Source: CBDCVA01 sp965222935 [NCBI: Candidatus Latescibacterota bacterium]
GTDB taxonomy: Bacteria > Latescibacterota > CBDCVA01
Assembly (NCBI GenBank): GCA_965222935.1
Contig: CBDCVA010000002.1
Location: 248,001 to 312,000, forward strand
DNA length: 64,000 bases
Direction: 5' to 3'
The position numbers were made by a program, and so were the translations under genes. Shown here in pieces: positions 20,489 to 28,551 of this stretch (its first letter is position 1; each line of letters starts with the position of its first letter). Below the pieces are notes generated by a model. That model ran no database searches. It was not told the origin of the DNA and saw only the letters and a list, made by a program, of their open reading frames with translations.

Positions 20489-20796
20489 TCGAGATCCCTC
20501 CTAAGCGTTCACTGCAGCACCACGAGACCCCGCGCACCCACCCCTGGTGTCCTAGCCCAGTTCGAAAGCGCGCCGCCCAGGTCACGCGACCCTCCAAGCG
20601 GCCGTCAGACCCAGCACTGTATTTAGCGCCATGGACCACTCGCCCACGACGGATGACGCAAGGCTATGGCAATTCGCTGCGTTCGCTGTCATCACATTGG
20701 TTCATACTATCAGACGAGTAACGGTCGTTCGTCACCAGCCTCGTGCCGCGACGGGACTATCGGTGCCCAACGCAGCCGAGCGGCTTAAGCGAGAGA
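20489..20796. other. Intergenic gap between zapA and rny
   Basis: 308 nt without a credible protein. Read on the minus strand it contains AT-rich islands (GATAGTATGAACC and GCTAAATACAGT) that could hold -10 elements for rny, but I find no matched -35. In several phyla the 6S RNA gene lies next to zapA; I could not assemble the long-hairpin 6S structure by eye, so this is only a positional hint. Confidence 0.4.
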
Positions 20797-21120
20797 TCAA
20801 CGCCTCGCTCCTTCGGTCAAACTCTCGCCATCGTCGCCGATGATCTCCTCGTCCAGACGTTCACAGAGCGACACCAGCTTTGTCTCCAGCTCGCGCTGGG
20901 CCAACTGATCGTCTTCGCGCTCACGAAAGAGCTCATCGGCGATGTTCAGCGCCGCCAATACGGCGACGGTGGTGCCCGCTTTCACTGAGCTGCGGGCAGC
21001 GCTCTCCCGCATCTTGCCATCGACGTAAGCGGCCACTTCGCGGATGTAAGCCGGGTCGGCGTCGCTCTTGATGGCGTGCTCCGTCCCGAAGATCGTGACC
21101 ACCACGTTATCGTCGCTCAC
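20797..21120 (-). CDS. zapA: Cell division protein ZapA
   Basis: Small FtsZ-binding protein that bundles protofilaments at the Z-ring. It begins VVVTIFGTEHAIKSDADPAY, has YVDGKMRESA and VAVLAALNIADELF as the ZapA core, and ends in a coiled coil. Its 107 residues are typical. The start overlaps the upstream coiled-coil gene by 4 nt. Position between pheT and rny matches the order seen in several phyla. Confidence 0.88.
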   Translation of the reverse strand: MSDDNVVVTIFGTEHAIKSDADPAYIREVAAYVDGKMRESAARSSVKAGTTVAVLAALNIADELFREREDDQLAQRELETKLVSLCERLDEEIIGDDGESLTEGARR

Positions 21121-21461
21121 GCCGAATCTCCATGTGCACTGACGATGGGGCGGACCCGACCGCCAGCGTTCCCATCCGGCGATGAGACGCCCGCTCTCTC
21201 GATCTGAGCGAGCAGTGCCTCCAGTTCCCGCCGGATGGTGTGCACCTTCGCCTCACGAATCGCTGCGCGTTCTTCTGAGGCGGCCCGAAGAGCACGGTTC
21301 ACCTCGCGCAACTCTCGTACGACGGCCTCACTAGCGAAAAGTCGCACCTTGAATTCCGCAATCTGTTCGCGGCTCTGGTCCACCTCGCGCTGCAACGTGC
21401 GAAGCCTTCCCACCGCCTGAACCACACGCGCTTCCAGTCCGCCGATTTGCTCGCCAAGCAT
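21117..21461 (-). CDS. Small coiled-coil protein (ZapB-like position)
   Basis: A 114-residue, almost entirely helical, charged protein: QIGGLEARVVQAVGRLRTLQ, then heptads up to about residue 92, then a short Gly/Pro-rich tail. No catalytic motif and no signal peptide. I choose ATG 21461 (GAGG seven bases upstream, within the end of pheT); GTG 21464 is possible. Translationally coupled to zapA, it may be a division or FtsZ-ring partner like ZapB, but this rests on context and coiled-coil character only. Confidence 0.7.
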   Translation of the reverse strand: MLGEQIGGLEARVVQAVGRLRTLQREVDQSREQIAEFKVRLFASEAVVRELREVNRALRAASEERAAIREAKVHTIRRELEALLAQIERAGVSSPDGNAGGRVRPIVSAHGDSA

Positions 21462-21470
21462 CACAGATCC

Positions 21471-23855
21471 TCAAATGCCGCGCAGTTTCGCTCCCGTCCG
21501 CTCGGCGGAAGCGACGATCCGAGCGACCGCTTCATCCACCGTCGCCTCGGCGAGCGATCCGGCCGGCGAGCGGAACTGCAGGGCAAAAGCCAGGCTCTTC
21601 TTGTCCGGAGGCACCTGCGGCCCCGTGTAATGGTCAAACAACTCCACGGCCTCTAAGATTTCACCCCCGTGGGTGCGGATGAGATCCAACAACTGTTCAC
21701 AGGTGACATCGCGACCTACGACAAACGCCACATCCCGGAAGACGGGCGGGAACTTGGGCAGCGGGTTGAAGCGTCGCTCGCGACGCGCTAGCTGGGCCGC
21801 CCGGTCCCAGTCCATCACGAAGCCGAACAGCGGCTCCTTGACCCTGCGTCGCTGGAGTGCGGACCGGTTCAACGCGCCGGCGGTCACCAGCGGCGCGCCT
21901 TCAGCGGTGATGACGGCGGAGCGGAGCGGCTCGAACATCGGGTGTGCTTCGGGCTGCCACGATCCCCCCTCGATGCCCAGGGCGTCGAGCAGGGCCTCCA
22001 CGGCGCCCTTCACGTCGAAGAAACCCAACGGTGTCGGCGGACGCGACCAGCCTCCGGCCGACCGTCCCGCGATGATCGCGCCCAACTCATAGCGCTCGCT
22101 CACGTGGCCGTCGGAGTCCTCGCGGGCGAAGACCACGCCGAGATCAAAGATCTGGAGATCGGTGAGGTGGCGGTGAAGATTATATCGCGCCACCTCGACC
22201 AGACCCGGCAGGAGCGAAGGTCGCAGCACAGGCATCTCACGCCTTGATCCCTCGCCTGCCCAAAGCCGGGGACCTTCGAGCCCGCAAGCATCAAGCAGTT
22301 CCGCGCCGTTCAGAGAACTGGTCATCACCTCCGTGAAGCCGAGGCGTACCATCAACTCAACGGCAGCCGCGCGTTCCTGGTAGGGGTCGCGCGCAGGGGC
22401 CACTGGCAGCGCGCAGGGCCGCTGGCGGGAAGCGATTCGGTCATAGCCATACAGTCGCGCAATTTCCTCGACGAGGTCCGCCTCACACTGGAGGTCGCGC
22501 CGGAAGGAGGGCGGACGCACGCGCAGCGCTCCGTCGGCCGCATCGACCGCACAGCCCAACCGTTCGAGCATGTCGTGCATCTGCGCCCGGCGCAGCCGTG
22601 TGCCTAGCTGTGCGTTGACGCGAGAAGGGCGCAGGCCGACCTTGGATTGACGTTCCCGCCGAGGCCAAGCGTCAGCCGCACCGCAAGCCACTCGACCTCC
22701 GGCGACTTGGTGGATTAACTCTGCCGCTCGCGCAAGGGCGATCTCGGGTCCGTGAGGATCGACGCCACGCTCGAAGCGGTAGGAACTCTCGGTGGCGAGA
22801 CCCAGTGCGCGGCTCGTACGGCGGATCGACGCTGGTCGAAAGACCGCTCCTTCGAGCGCGATGCGGCTGGTCTCCGCCGTCACCTGAGTCGGCACGCCGC
22901 CCATGATTCCCGCCAGCGCTACCGGTTCGTCTCGATCTGCGATGACGAGCGTTGTGGGTGCAAGGGTACGCTCGACGTCATCCAGGGTGGTCAGACGCTC
23001 GCCGGGTCGGGCGTCACGCGCCTCCAGATGGGCGCCGCCCAGGCGGTCTAGGTCGAAGGCATGCAGGGGATGTCCCAGTTCGAGCAAGACGAAATTGGTG
23101 ATGTCCACCACGTTGTTGATCGGCTTCTGCCCCGCAGCCAAAAGCCGGCTCACCAGCCACCCCGGTGACGGACCGACGCGGACGCCCTCGACGACGCGCG
23201 CCATGTAGCGCGGGCAGGCATCGTGATCGCCGACCGCAACGCTGATCTCCTCCTCGACGGGCGGCCCCTGTTCGGACGGCTCGGGACGCGGCGGTCGGAA
23301 CCGGGCGTCTAGCGCAGCGGCCACATCGCGCGCGATCCCAACGACGCTCAGGCAATCGGGTCGGTTGGGGGTGATCTCAAGCTCGAGCACCTCGTCCGCC
23401 AGGTCCAGGACCTCGGTGATGGGCTGGCCGGGCCGCGCGCCGTCGCCCAAGGCGAGGATCACGTCTCCCTCGACGTCCACACCCATCTCCGCGGCCGAGC
23501 AGAGCATGCCCATCGAAGCGACGCCGCCGATCGTTTCCGCGTTGATCCGTTGGCCATCGGGCAGGCACGCGCCGGGCGTAGCCACCGCGACAGTCATCCC
23601 AACGGCCAGGTTGGGGGCGCCGCAGACGATCTGTGCCGAGCCATCCCCGAGCCCCACCTGAGCGATCCGCAAGCTGGGATTGGACGGATGCACGCCAACC
23701 TCGCGCACTTGCCCCGCGAGGATGCCGGCGTAAGCCTCCTGGCGCTGCTCGATGCGCTCGGTCTCGAACCCCAGTCGCAGAAGAAGCTCGACCAGCGCCT
23801 CCACCGAAGGGCAGGGTGCGACGTATTCGGCGAGCCAGCGACGCGGCAGCTTCAT
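21471..23855 (-). CDS. pheT: Phenylalanyl-tRNA synthetase beta subunit
   Basis: Beta chain of the (alpha-beta)2 synthetase, carrying editing and tRNA-binding domains. N-terminal OB/EMAP-like tRNA-binding region starts at about residue 40; the B3/B4 editing domain includes VDITNFVLLELGHPLHAFD; B5 includes RRAQMHDMLERLGC and LVEEIARLYGYDRI; the C-terminal FDX-ACB domain ends with KSLAFALQFRSPAGSLAEAT. Length 794 is standard. Preceded by AGAAGGA; 13 nt after pheS. Confidence 0.95.
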   Translation of the reverse strand: MKLPRRWLAEYVAPCPSVEALVELLLRLGFETERIEQRQEAYAGILAGQVREVGVHPSNPSLRIAQVGLGDGSAQIVCGAPNLAVGMTVAVATPGACLPDGQRINAETIGGVASMGMLCSAAEMGVDVEGDVILALGDGARPGQPITEVLDLADEVLELEITPNRPDCLSVVGIARDVAAALDARFRPPRPEPSEQGPPVEEEISVAVGDHDACPRYMARVVEGVRVGPSPGWLVSRLLAAGQKPINNVVDITNFVLLELGHPLHAFDLDRLGGAHLEARDARPGERLTTLDDVERTLAPTTLVIADRDEPVALAGIMGGVPTQVTAETSRIALEGAVFRPASIRRTSRALGLATESSYRFERGVDPHGPEIALARAAELIHQVAGGRVACGAADAWPRRERQSKVGLRPSRVNAQLGTRLRRAQMHDMLERLGCAVDAADGALRVRPPSFRRDLQCEADLVEEIARLYGYDRIASRQRPCALPVAPARDPYQERAAAVELMVRLGFTEVMTSSLNGAELLDACGLEGPRLWAGEGSRREMPVLRPSLLPGLVEVARYNLHRHLTDLQIFDLGVVFAREDSDGHVSERYELGAIIAGRSAGGWSRPPTPLGFFDVKGAVEALLDALGIEGGSWQPEAHPMFEPLRSAVITAEGAPLVTAGALNRSALQRRRVKEPLFGFVMDWDRAAQLARRERRFNPLPKFPPVFRDVAFVVGRDVTCEQLLDLIRTHGGEILEAVELFDHYTGPQVPPDKKSLAFALQFRSPAGSLAEATVDEAVARIVASAERTGAKLRGI

Positions 23856-23868
23856 GGCTTAAATCCTT

Positions 23869-24876
23869 CTACGAGAACTGTTCGATGAACCGGAGATCAT
23901 TCTCCCAAAGGAGTCGGATGTCATTGATCCCGAACCGGATCATCGTGATCCGGTCCATCCCCATGCCGAAGGCAAAGCCCGACCACACCTCAGGGTCGTA
24001 CCCCACGGCCTGTAAGACCTTCGGGTGCACCATCCCTGCGCCGGAGATCTCAAGCCAGCCCGCACCGCCGCAACTCAGGCAACCGGTACCCTGACAAGTG
24101 AGACAGGCCAAGTCGTACTCAGCGCCCGGCTCGACGAACGGGAAGTAGCTGGGCCTGAAGCGCACGCGCGTGCGGCCCCCAAAGAAGCGGTTGGTGAAGG
24201 CCTCGATGGTGCCCTTGAGGTCGGCGAAGCTGACGCCGCGATCCACGTACAACCCTTCAACCTGGTGGAAAACCGGGAAGTGCGTGGCATCGGGGGTATC
24301 TTCGCGGTAGCAGCGACCCGGCGCGATAACCCGCACCGGCGGCTGAGTGGATTCCATGACGCGAATCTGAACGGGCGATGTGTGGGTGCGCAGAACGACG
24401 CCGGGCTCGAGGTAGAAAGTGTCTTGGAGATCGCGCGCGGGGTGGTCCTCGGGGACGTTGAGAGCCCCGAAATTGTAATAATCTGTCTCCACCTCGGGCC
24501 CTTCGGCGACGCGAAAACCCATCTCGCCGAAGATCCCGACGATCTCCTCGGTGACCAGCGTGAGCGGGTGCTTACGGCCCACGCGCGGAGTGAGACCTGG
24601 CAGGGTGACGTCCAGCGCCGCACCGTCAGTGCGCTGCCGCTCCCTCGCGCGTGCCAGACCAGCTTCGATGGAAACCTTCGCCCGCTGCACGGCCTTGCCC
24701 ACGTGCGGTCGTTCCTCGGCGGAGAGCCGTCCGATCGCGCGCAAAGCAACCTGAAGCGGGCTCTTCTTGCCCAGATGGGCGACCCGAGCCTCCTCAAGCG
24801 CTTGGGGCGAACCGGCCGCAGCGAAGTCGGCGTCCGCGGCGGCGATGAGGGCCTGTAGACCCTCGATTTCCTTCAA
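23869..24876 (-). CDS. pheS: Phenylalanyl-tRNA synthetase alpha subunit
   Basis: Catalytic alpha chain. Class II motif 2 region FPVFHQVEGLYVDRGVSFAD, active-site TSPVQIRVM and motif 3 GFAFGMGMDRITMIRFGIND are present. A Cys-rich insertion, CLTCQGTGCLSCGG, near 265-280 could bind zinc and is seen in a subset of PheS. Two in-frame TTG codons could start it (24897 and 24876). I prefer 24876, five bases after GGGAGG, giving 335 residues. The ribosome site lies immediately after a strong hairpin and U-tract, so expression is likely attenuated. Confidence 0.93.
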   Translation of the reverse strand: MKEIEGLQALIAAADADFAAAGSPQALEEARVAHLGKKSPLQVALRAIGRLSAEERPHVGKAVQRAKVSIEAGLARARERQRTDGAALDVTLPGLTPRVGRKHPLTLVTEEIVGIFGEMGFRVAEGPEVETDYYNFGALNVPEDHPARDLQDTFYLEPGVVLRTHTSPVQIRVMESTQPPVRVIAPGRCYREDTPDATHFPVFHQVEGLYVDRGVSFADLKGTIEAFTNRFFGGRTRVRFRPSYFPFVEPGAEYDLACLTCQGTGCLSCGGAGWLEISGAGMVHPKVLQAVGYDPEVWSGFAFGMGMDRITMIRFGINDIRLLWENDLRFIEQFS

Positions 24877-24883
24877 CAGCGCC

Positions 24884-24952
24884 TCCCAAAAACACAAACG
24901 CCCGCCCTCAGGCGTCAGTCGACCGACACCTGAGGTGAGGCGAGCGCAAAGG
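24884..24952 (-). terminator. Hairpin plus U-tract between rplT and pheS (terminator or attenuator)
   Basis: On the minus-strand RNA an inner 13-bp stem with two G-U pairs and a UCGA loop (24908-24937) is extended, after a 4-nt bulge, by an outer 7-9 bp stem (24942-24950 with 24899-24907). It is followed at once by UUUGUGUUUUUGG (24898-24886). That is the form of an intrinsic terminator. Because pheS begins only about 10 nt further on, it probably attenuates pheST or uncouples it from the ribosomal-protein genes. Confidence 0.75.
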
Positions 24953-24966
24953 TTGTAAGGGAGCGT

Positions 24967-25323
24967 CTAGGCGGAGTGCGCCACGACGCGCTCGACCAAC
25001 TCGCGGAACGCCGCTTCGTCGCGCACGGCCAGATCGGCGAGCCTCTTGCGGTCGATCTCCACGTCTGCGTTCCGCATGGCCGCCATCAGCGCGCTGTAGG
25101 AAAGCCCGTACGCTCTAGCGGCCGCATTGATGCGGATGATCCACAATCGTCGGAACTCGCGCTTTCGCGTTCGGCGATGGGCGTAAGCGTCAACCATCGC
25201 GCGTCGCGTCGCATCGCGCGCAACCCGGAGCAGCTTACTACGTCCTCCCCAGTAACCCTTGGCCGCGCGAAGGACCTTCTTCCTGCGGCGGCGGGAAGCG
25301 ACGCTTTGGCTAGCGCGAGGCAT
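24967..25323 (-). CDS. rplT: 50S ribosomal protein L20
   Basis: Primary 23S rRNA-binding protein needed for large-subunit assembly. MPRASQSVASRRRRKKVLRA and AKGYWGGRSKLLRVARDA are the conserved, very basic N-terminus, followed by RRLWIIRINAAARAYGLSYS. Length 118 is standard. Starts at ATG 25323, 86 nt after rpmI. In E. coli L20 represses its own operon; no such operator could be recognised here. Confidence 0.96.
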   Translation of the reverse strand: MPRASQSVASRRRRKKVLRAAKGYWGGRSKLLRVARDATRRAMVDAYAHRRTRKREFRRLWIIRINAAARAYGLSYSALMAAMRNADVEIDRKRLADLAVRDEAAFRELVERVVAHSA

Positions 25324-25409
25324 CGAACCGCATTCCCCGAGCGATTTCGCTCACGAACATTCTCCCTTTGCTTCTCACCGTTCCTCAGTGTCGCGCAGTA
25401 CAGGCGCGC

Positions 25410-25604
25410 TCAGCCGCGCAAAAGGCGTCGGATCCGCTTGAGGTCCGCTCGTGCGACAACCGTCGCCTGGCGGAGCCGACGCTTGCGCTTACGCGATTTT
25501 TTTGCCTGCAAGTGATTCGCGGAAGCGCGAAAACGCCGCAGACCTCCCGACGCCGTACGCTTGAAGCGCTTGGCTGCGCTCTTTTTGGTCTTAATTTTCG
25601 GCAT
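25410..25604 (-). CDS. rpmI: 50S ribosomal protein L35
   Basis: Small basic ribosomal protein of 64 residues. The N-terminus PKIKTKKSAAKRFKRTASGG is diagnostic, followed by RASANHLQAKKSRKRKRRLR. Lies between infC (31-nt gap) and rplT, the near-universal infC-rpmI-rplT order. Confidence 0.95.
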   Translation of the reverse strand: MPKIKTKKSAAKRFKRTASGGLRRFRASANHLQAKKSRKRKRRLRQATVVARADLKRIRRLLRG

Positions 25605-25635
25605 ACCCCAATCCTAAGTGGCGGCCGAACCCCAT

Positions 25636-26163
25636 CTATTTGGGCGTCAGGGTCATCACGACCGTGCGGCCTTCCTGGCGGATCGGTATCTCCACACTGG
25701 CCACATCGGTGAGATCCTGGGTCGCCCGCTCTAAGATTGCCTCCCCGAGGTCCTTGTGCACATTCTCCCTGCCACGGAAGGCAACGGTGAACTTGACCTT
25801 ATCACGATGTCCGATGAACTCGCGGGCGTGCCTGAGCTTGAAAGCGTAATCATGCTCAGAAACCTTCGGGCGAAACTTGATCTCCTTGAGTTGGGTAGTG
25901 TGATGCTTTTTACGAGATTCTCTCTGCTTCTTGTTCTGCTCATAAAAATACTTACCGTAATCCATGATCTTGCACACAGGAGGCCGCGCTGTCGGAGCGA
26001 CCTCGACCAGATCGAGGTCATGCTCCTGGTTAGCCATACGCATGGCCTCTCGCGTCTCCACGACTCCGATCTGAGAGCCATCGGGGCCGATCAATCGTAC
26101 CTGCGGCACTCGGATCTGGCTGTTAACCCTGGCCGCGTTATCGCGTCTTTGCGTTTGGGCCAT
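25636..26163 (-). CDS. infC: Translation initiation factor IF-3
   Basis: Binds the 30S subunit and proofreads start codon and initiator tRNA. RVNSQIRVPQVRLIGPDGSQ opens the N-terminal domain; LVEVAPTARPPVCKIMDYGK leads to the linker; KEIKFRPKVSEHDYAFKL and VKFTVAFRGRE mark the C-terminal domain. ATG 26163 has GGAGG upstream; the frame is open further up but that part is inside thrS. In E. coli infC uses AUU for autoregulation; here an ordinary ATG is available. Overlaps the end of thrS by 26 nt. Confidence 0.95.
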   Translation of the reverse strand: MAQTQRRDNAARVNSQIRVPQVRLIGPDGSQIGVVETREAMRMANQEHDLDLVEVAPTARPPVCKIMDYGKYFYEQNKKQRESRKKHHTTQLKEIKFRPKVSEHDYAFKLRHAREFIGHRDKVKFTVAFRGRENVHKDLGEAILERATQDLTDVASVEIPIRQEGRTVVMTLTPK

Positions 26164-28102
26164 AAACCTCCTCTCGCAGTCGCTCTGCAAAGGTCGCGAG
26201 CGGCATCGGGCCCAGATCGCCCGCACCACGCTGGCGCACCGCTACAGCACCTGCCTTCTCTTCCTTCTCCCCCACGATGAGCATGTAGGGTACCTTCTGT
26301 GTGCTCGCTTCGCGGATCTTGGCCCCGAGCGTCTCGCTTCGGGCATCCACCTCGGCGCGAAAATCTTCTTCGCGCAGCGAGGCGGCGACCTGCTCCCCGT
26401 AAACCAACTGGCGCGACGTCACCGGGATGATCACGGCCTGTAGAGGTGCCAGCCAGCTCGGAAACGCCCCCGCGTAGTGTTCGATCAGCCCGCCGACGAA
26501 ACGCTCCATTGAGCCCAAGACCGTCCGGTGGATCATGACGACACGGTGCGGTCGGCCATCCGTGCCGACGTATGTCGCATCGAAGCGCTCGGGCAGGTTG
26601 AAGTCGGCCTGAATCGTCGGCCCCTGCCACTCGCGGCCTAGCGCATCCACTAGCTTGAAATCCAGCTTCGGTCCGTAGAAGACGCCGCCACCGACGTCCA
26701 CCCGATAGGGGAGTTCCCGGCTTTCCAACGCCTCGCGCAGCGTATGGGTCGCCGTCTCCCACACCTCGTCGCTGCCGATGGACACCTCCGGGCGCGTAGC
26801 GAGATCGACCCGATACTCGTAGCCGAAGGTCCGCATCATGAAGTCCACGAGGTCGATGACGCCAACGACCTCGTCGAGAACCTGCTCCGGCGTGCAGAAG
26901 ACGTGGCTGTCGTCCTGGGTGAAGCCGCGCACCCGTAGCATCCCCTGCAGGACACCCGAACGTTCGTACCGGTAGACGGTACCCAGCTCAGCCAGGCGCA
27001 CGGGCAACTCCCGGTAGCTGCGCAGATGGGTCTGGAAGATCTTGATGTGGCCCGGACAGTTCATCGGCTTGAGCCAGTATGAGATGCCGTCAATGTCCAT
27101 GGGTGCGAACATCATGTCACGGAATTTTTCAGTGTGGCCGCTCGTCCGGTAGAGTTGGTCGTGGACGATATGCGGCGTGTAAACGAGGTTGTAGCCTCGC
27201 TTTTGGTGTTCCTTGCGCCAGAAGTCCTCGATCGCGGTACGGACGATGGCCCCTTTGGGGTGCCAGAAGATCAGCCCGGGGCCGGCGTCGGGATGGATGC
27301 TGAAGAGGTCCAGTTCACGGCCCAGAACGCGATGATCGCGCTTTTTAGCCTCTTCGAGCTTCTCCAGGTGCTCCTCGAGCTCTACCTCCAGCGGGAAGGA
27401 GATCCCGTAGAGACGCTTGAGCTGGGGATTGCGTTCGTCGCCGCGCCAGTAGGCCGCCGCAATGCTCAGGAGCTTGGGATGTCCGATGATACCGGTCGAA
27501 GGCACGTGTGGGCCTCGGCAGAGGTCGACGAAGTCGCCTTCCTCGTAGATGCTTGCCACGTCGCCGTCGGAGATGTCATCGAGAATCTCCAGCTTGAAAT
27601 CCTCCCCAAGCGCACCAAAGCGCTGCCGCGCTTCGTTGCGCTTGGGGACGGAGCGGACGAAGGGCCGATCGCTGGCGATGATCTCGCGCATGCGGTTCTC
27701 AATGCGCGGCAGGTCATCCGCCGAGAGCCCGCTTGGGATGTCGATGTCATAGAAGAAGCCGTCTTCCAGAGGCGGGCCGATCCCCAGGCGCGAGCCGGGG
27801 AAGAGGTCCTTCACGGCATGGGCCATGATATGGGCGGTGCTGTGCCAGTACACCTGACGGCCCTCGGGGTCGTTAAACGTCATGAGTGCGACCGTCGCAT
27901 CCTCGGTCAGCGGAGTCATCAGATCGCGCAACTCACCATTGATCCTAGCGACCACGGGCCCGTGGTCCGCCGGCCACTCGTCAGGCTCCACGAGGTCAAT
28001 CGCCCGCGTACCCGAAGATAGGGTCTGAACCGAGCCATCGGCTAAGGTGATCCGCACCAAGCGTGTACTCACAGCGTCTTCGGTTGTCATCGATCTGCAC
28101 AT
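26138..28102 (-). CDS. thrS: Threonyl-tRNA synthetase
   Basis: Class II synthetase with N-terminal TGS domain (about 15-75), editing/SAD domain (HSTAHIMAHAVKDLFPGSRL), catalytic core (MNCPGHIKIFQTHLRSYREL, VRGFTQDDSHVFCTPEQ) and a C-terminal anticodon-binding domain. Zinc ligands are expected in MNCPGH and near MIHRTVLGSMERF. Two ATGs, 28102 and 28090, are possible; MTTEDAVSTRLVR from 28090 looks the more natural. The 3' end overlaps infC. Lies 73 nt downstream of tRNA-Val and may share its promoter. The short leader holds two small inverted repeats (around GCCTTGGGCCAAGGC and CCCGTCTGACGGG in transcript sense); there is no T-box. Confidence 0.95.
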   Translation of the reverse strand: MCRSMTTEDAVSTRLVRITLADGSVQTLSSGTRAIDLVEPDEWPADHGPVVARINGELRDLMTPLTEDATVALMTFNDPEGRQVYWHSTAHIMAHAVKDLFPGSRLGIGPPLEDGFFYDIDIPSGLSADDLPRIENRMREIIASDRPFVRSVPKRNEARQRFGALGEDFKLEILDDISDGDVASIYEEGDFVDLCRGPHVPSTGIIGHPKLLSIAAAYWRGDERNPQLKRLYGISFPLEVELEEHLEKLEEAKKRDHRVLGRELDLFSIHPDAGPGLIFWHPKGAIVRTAIEDFWRKEHQKRGYNLVYTPHIVHDQLYRTSGHTEKFRDMMFAPMDIDGISYWLKPMNCPGHIKIFQTHLRSYRELPVRLAELGTVYRYERSGVLQGMLRVRGFTQDDSHVFCTPEQVLDEVVGVIDLVDFMMRTFGYEYRVDLATRPEVSIGSDEVWETATHTLREALESRELPYRVDVGGGVFYGPKLDFKLVDALGREWQGPTIQADFNLPERFDATYVGTDGRPHRVVMIHRTVLGSMERFVGGLIEHYAGAFPSWLAPLQAVIIPVTSRQLVYGEQVAASLREEDFRAEVDARSETLGAKIREASTQKVPYMLIVGEKEEKAGAVAVRQRGAGDLGPMPLATFAERLREEVYGPNAKTR

Positions 28103-28175
28103 CGACGCGGCGCAAGCACCCCGTCAGACGGGTAGGGGGCCTTGGCCCAAGGCGAGAGAGAGCGGGAGGAGCAGA

Positions 28176-28252
28176 TGGTGGGCGATACTGGACTCGAACC
28201 AGTGACCTCTTGGATGTCGACCAAGCACTCTAGCCAGCTGAGCTAATCGCCC
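28176..28252 (-). tRNA. tRNA-Val (GAC), CCA encoded
   Basis: Full cloverleaf on the minus strand: acceptor GGGCGAT/ATCGCCC, D arm GCTC...GAGT, anticodon stem CTTGG/CCAAG with loop TCGACAT, TpsiC arm ACTGG-TTCGAGT-CCAGT, discriminator A and genomic CCA (28176-28178). The anticodon at 34-36 is GAC, valine. Oddity: position 33, almost always U, is C here. Promoter at 28402-28430. Confidence 0.93.
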
Positions 28253-28551
28253 ACGAAAAACCTGTGCTGGAAGTAAAAGCGCACCTATCGATTGCGGCCG
28301 GCATCCCCGGCCGTACATAGTCCGTTGTCGCTCCAACTGCCATCGTCTCACTCTCACAAACCTGCGGCCTATGTGTCTACGGGACACCGCCACATCCGCT
28401 GAATCTACGGGCCGCACCGCCCCTTGTCAAGATTTAAACGGCACGGGTGGGCGTCGGCCAGGGCTGGAGCGTCGCGAGGGTTGCCTGACCCGTCCACCAA
28501 CCCTTTCTTCTTCGAAGAGTCCACCATAGGCCAGTTAGCTCACCTATCCCG
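28253..28551. other. Divergent intergenic region between tRNA-Val and sfsA
   Basis: 299 nt. Holds the minus-strand promoter and a leader of about 140 nt for tRNA-Val. No ORF with coding character and no clear plus-strand promoter for sfsA could be seen; the sfsA ATG has no obvious Shine-Dalgarno sequence. Confidence 0.5.
28402..28430 (-). promoter_or_regulatory. Sigma-70 promoter for tRNA-Val / thrS
   Basis: Minus strand: TTGACA (28430-28425), 17-bp spacer, TAGATT (28407-28402), with AT-rich GTTTAAAT directly upstream as an UP-like element. Expected start near 28395, giving about 143 nt before the mature tRNA. A perfect -35, ideal spacing and five of six -10 matches make this the best promoter in the window. 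Confidence 0.7.

Noticed and set aside
24898-24966. Leader peptide with Phe codons before pheS
   Set aside because: No start codon with ribosome site and Phe-rich frame exists between the rplT stop and the hairpin.
28103-28175. T-box or Thr leader before thrS
   Set aside because: Only two very short inverted repeats are present; no T-box sequence and no run of Thr codons.
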